This document shows positions 6,593 to 7,894 of a stretch of 7,894 nt of DNA, one piece after another. Numbering within the stretch: position 1 is the first letter of the stretch; the number at the start of each line of letters is the position of its first letter. Source of the stretch: Actinomycetota bacterium (GTDB lineage: Bacteria > Actinomycetota > Thermoleophilia > Solirubrobacterales > Solirubrobacteraceae); the NCBI GenBank assembly GCA_005788585.1, contig SYBY01000103.1:1-7894 (forward strand), given 5' to 3'. The translations under genes were made by a program, and so were the position numbers. The notes under the pieces are model-generated. The model was not told where the DNA came from. It saw only the letters and a list, made by a program, of their open reading frames with translations, and ran no database searches.

Positions 6593-7894
6593 ATGCGACG
6601 ACTCTTCACCTGCTGCACCCTCCTCCTCGCCTTCGCGGCCGCCCCCAGCGCCGCGCAGGCCGCTGAGGCCGGACTCAACGTCCAGGGGATCGACAACGGC
6701 GGCAGCGACGAGTCGATGGCGATGCTCGCCGACACCGGCTCGAAGTGGGCCCGACACTTCCTGCAGTGGGATCGCTTCGAGCCGACGAAGGGCACGCTCG
6801 ACCCGTCGCTGGTCGCGCACTACAAGCAGACGATGGACCGCGAGCAGGCGATCGGCGTCAAGACGATGCTCACGGTCGTGCGCTCGCCGAGCTGGGCCAG
6901 CGGGTCGGCCGACCCGTACAGCCCGCCGGCCGATCCGAAGGACTTCGCCGACTTCATGAAGCTGCTGTCGCGCGAGCTGGCCGGCCGGGTTGAGGTCTAC
7001 GAGATCTGGAACGAGCAGGACGAGGCGATCTTCTGGAAGGGCGCCGTCGATGCGGGCCGCTACACCGAGATGCTGAAGGCCGCCTACCCGGCCATCAAGG
7101 AGGTCGACCCGAACGTGAAGGTCTCGTTCGGCCCGACCACCGGCAACAACTACACGTACCTGGAGCAGGCGTACGCGGCCGGCGCGAAGGGCTCGTTCGA
7201 CGCCGTCTCGGTCCACACGGACACGGCCTGCAACATCGCGTCGCCGAACGAGTTCTACAAGGAGCCGAACGGCCGCATCGGGCAGTTCCCGTTCCTCGGG
7301 TACCGCGAGGTCCGCGCGTCGATGCTCGCCAACGGCGACGACAAGCCGATCTACATGTCCGAGCTGGGCTGGTCGACGACGAAGACCACCTGCGCCCGCG
7401 GCGCCTGGGCCAACCAGAAGCCGGCCGGCGTGACGGAGTCCAAGCAGGCCGCGTACCTCGCGCAGGCCTACCACTGCCTCGCGGCGGATCCGTACGTCGA
7501 GATCGCCATCTGGTTCGAGGCCAAGGATCGCGCCGTCGAGGACTCCGAGCTCACGCGCTACGGCCTGCGTCGCCCCGACGGCAAGGACAAGCCGGCGTAC
7601 GCGGCGTTCAAGGACTTCGCGCGGGGCGGGGACAAACTCACGGGGCCCTGTGGCGACTTCAGCCCGCCGACGATCAAGATCCACTCGCCGGGCGCGAACC
7701 GCAAGGTGTTCGACAAGTTCATCTTCAAGGCCGACACGCCCGACAAGGACGTGGCCCGGATGACCTTCTCCGTCGACGGCGTGGAGATCGAGAACTTCAC
7801 GCCGCCGAAGGGCTCGCCGGTCGGCACGGTGCGCGACTACATCAAGGAGCCCGCGTACCGCAACTGGCAGGGCGTCCGCAAGCTGCCGTTCGGC
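6593..7894 (+). CDS. Secreted clan GH-A glycoside hydrolase (GH39/PslG-like) with C-terminal Ig-like region, truncated by window edge
   Basis: The frame is open for 434 codons and runs off the window, so the C-terminus is missing. A Sec signal peptide is clear: MRRLF, a hydrophobic core, then AQA with likely cleavage after A23. The catalytic part (about 27-340) looks like a (beta/alpha)8 barrel of clan GH-A. The acid/base is E141 in YEIWNEQD (Asn140-Glu141 pair) and the nucleophile is E257 in MSELGWSTT. Their spacing of 116 residues fits a retaining enzyme. GH39-type proteins including PslG are the closest resemblance, but GH5-like assignment is not excluded and the glycan is unknown. After a Cys-containing linker (TGPCGDFSPP) comes TIKIHSPGANRKV and FSVDGVEI, typical of an Ig-like beta-sandwich used for glycan or wall contact. 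The mature protein has several Cys residues that could form disulfides outside the cell. No Shine-Dalgarno precedes ATG 6593, so the mRNA may be leaderless. It is divergent from the exporter. Confidence 0.88.
   Translation, partial: MRRLFTCCTLLLAFAAAPSAAQAAEAGLNVQGIDNGGSDESMAMLADTGSKWARHFLQWDRFEPTKGTLDPSLVAHYKQTMDREQAIGVKTMLTVVRSPSWASGSADPYSPPADPKDFADFMKLLSRELAGRVEVYEIWNEQDEAIFWKGAVDAGRYTEMLKAAYPAIKEVDPNVKVSFGPTTGNNYTYLEQAYAAGAKGSFDAVSVHTDTACNIASPNEFYKEPNGRIGQFPFLGYREVRASMLANGDDKPIYMSELGWSTTKTTCARGAWANQKPAGVTESKQAAYLAQAYHCLAADPYVEIAIWFEAKDRAVEDSELTRYGLRRPDGKDKPAYAAFKDFARGGDKLTGPCGDFSPPTIKIHSPGANRKVFDKFIFKADTPDKDVARMTFSVDGVEIENFTPPKGSPVGTVRDYIKEPAYRNWQGVRKLPFG

Noticed and set aside
4968..6959. 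663-codon open frame on the plus strand opposite the exporter
   Set aside because: The translation is an Arg/Asp/Glu/His-rich stretch typical of the complement of a membrane protein gene. It crosses the intergenic region and overlaps the glycosidase in another frame.

Overview
This is a very G+C-rich window (roughly 70% by eye) with strong G/C bias at third codon positions. It carries five complete or nearly complete protein-coding blocks plus a truncated gene at each end. The ettA-type ABC-F gene, GGDEF/EAL proteins with a 'YELLLRM' and 'FGSFYYLKHLPFDFLKIDG' style EAL domain, a 14-TM DHA2 exporter and a secreted clan GH-A glycosidase suggest a high-G+C actinobacterium. A soil lineage such as Thermoleophilia (Solirubrobacter/Conexibacter-like) is my best guess. 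That placement is inference; there is no rRNA or marker gene here to prove it. I see no tRNA, rRNA, CRISPR array, transposase, phage gene or other sign of recent transfer.

Layout. Positions 1-478 (minus) hold the first 159 codons of an EttA-like translational throttle ATPase, cut by the window edge just before its LSGGE signature. A 79-bp divergent spacer (479-557) separates it from a plus-strand pair. The first member (558-3146) is a membrane-anchored c-di-GMP enzyme: TM, CHASE-like sensor, TM, PAS, GGDEF with I-site, EAL. The second (3170-4423), 23 bp downstream, is a soluble protein with a degenerate J-domain carrying HPD, an SH3/Tudor-like patch and six TPR repeats. They are probably co-transcribed. 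Two minus-strand genes converge on this pair. A small VOC (glyoxalase/bleomycin-resistance fold) protein (4429-4863) ends 5 bp from the TPR gene. A DHA2 drug exporter (4932-6329) lies upstream of it. Between the VOC gene and the exporter sits a perfect 16-bp inverted repeat (4886-4926), the most striking non-coding structure in the window. A 263-bp divergent intergenic region (6330-6592) then leads to a plus-strand gene (6593 to window end) for a secreted clan GH-A glycoside hydrolase with a C-terminal Ig-like region, truncated by the window.

How the parts may work together. The plus-strand pair looks like a signalling unit: an envelope-sensing c-di-GMP synthase/hydrolase followed by a scaffold or co-chaperone-like protein. 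The exporter and VOC protein are co-directional and could form a small detoxification set, although the palindrome between them may separate their expression. The secreted glycosidase is polysaccharide-active and could act on self or environmental glycans. Nothing in the window proves a link between these units. I did not find a clearly new biological system. The best leads are the palindromic element and the unusual J-like/SH3-like/TPR architecture beside a c-di-GMP enzyme.
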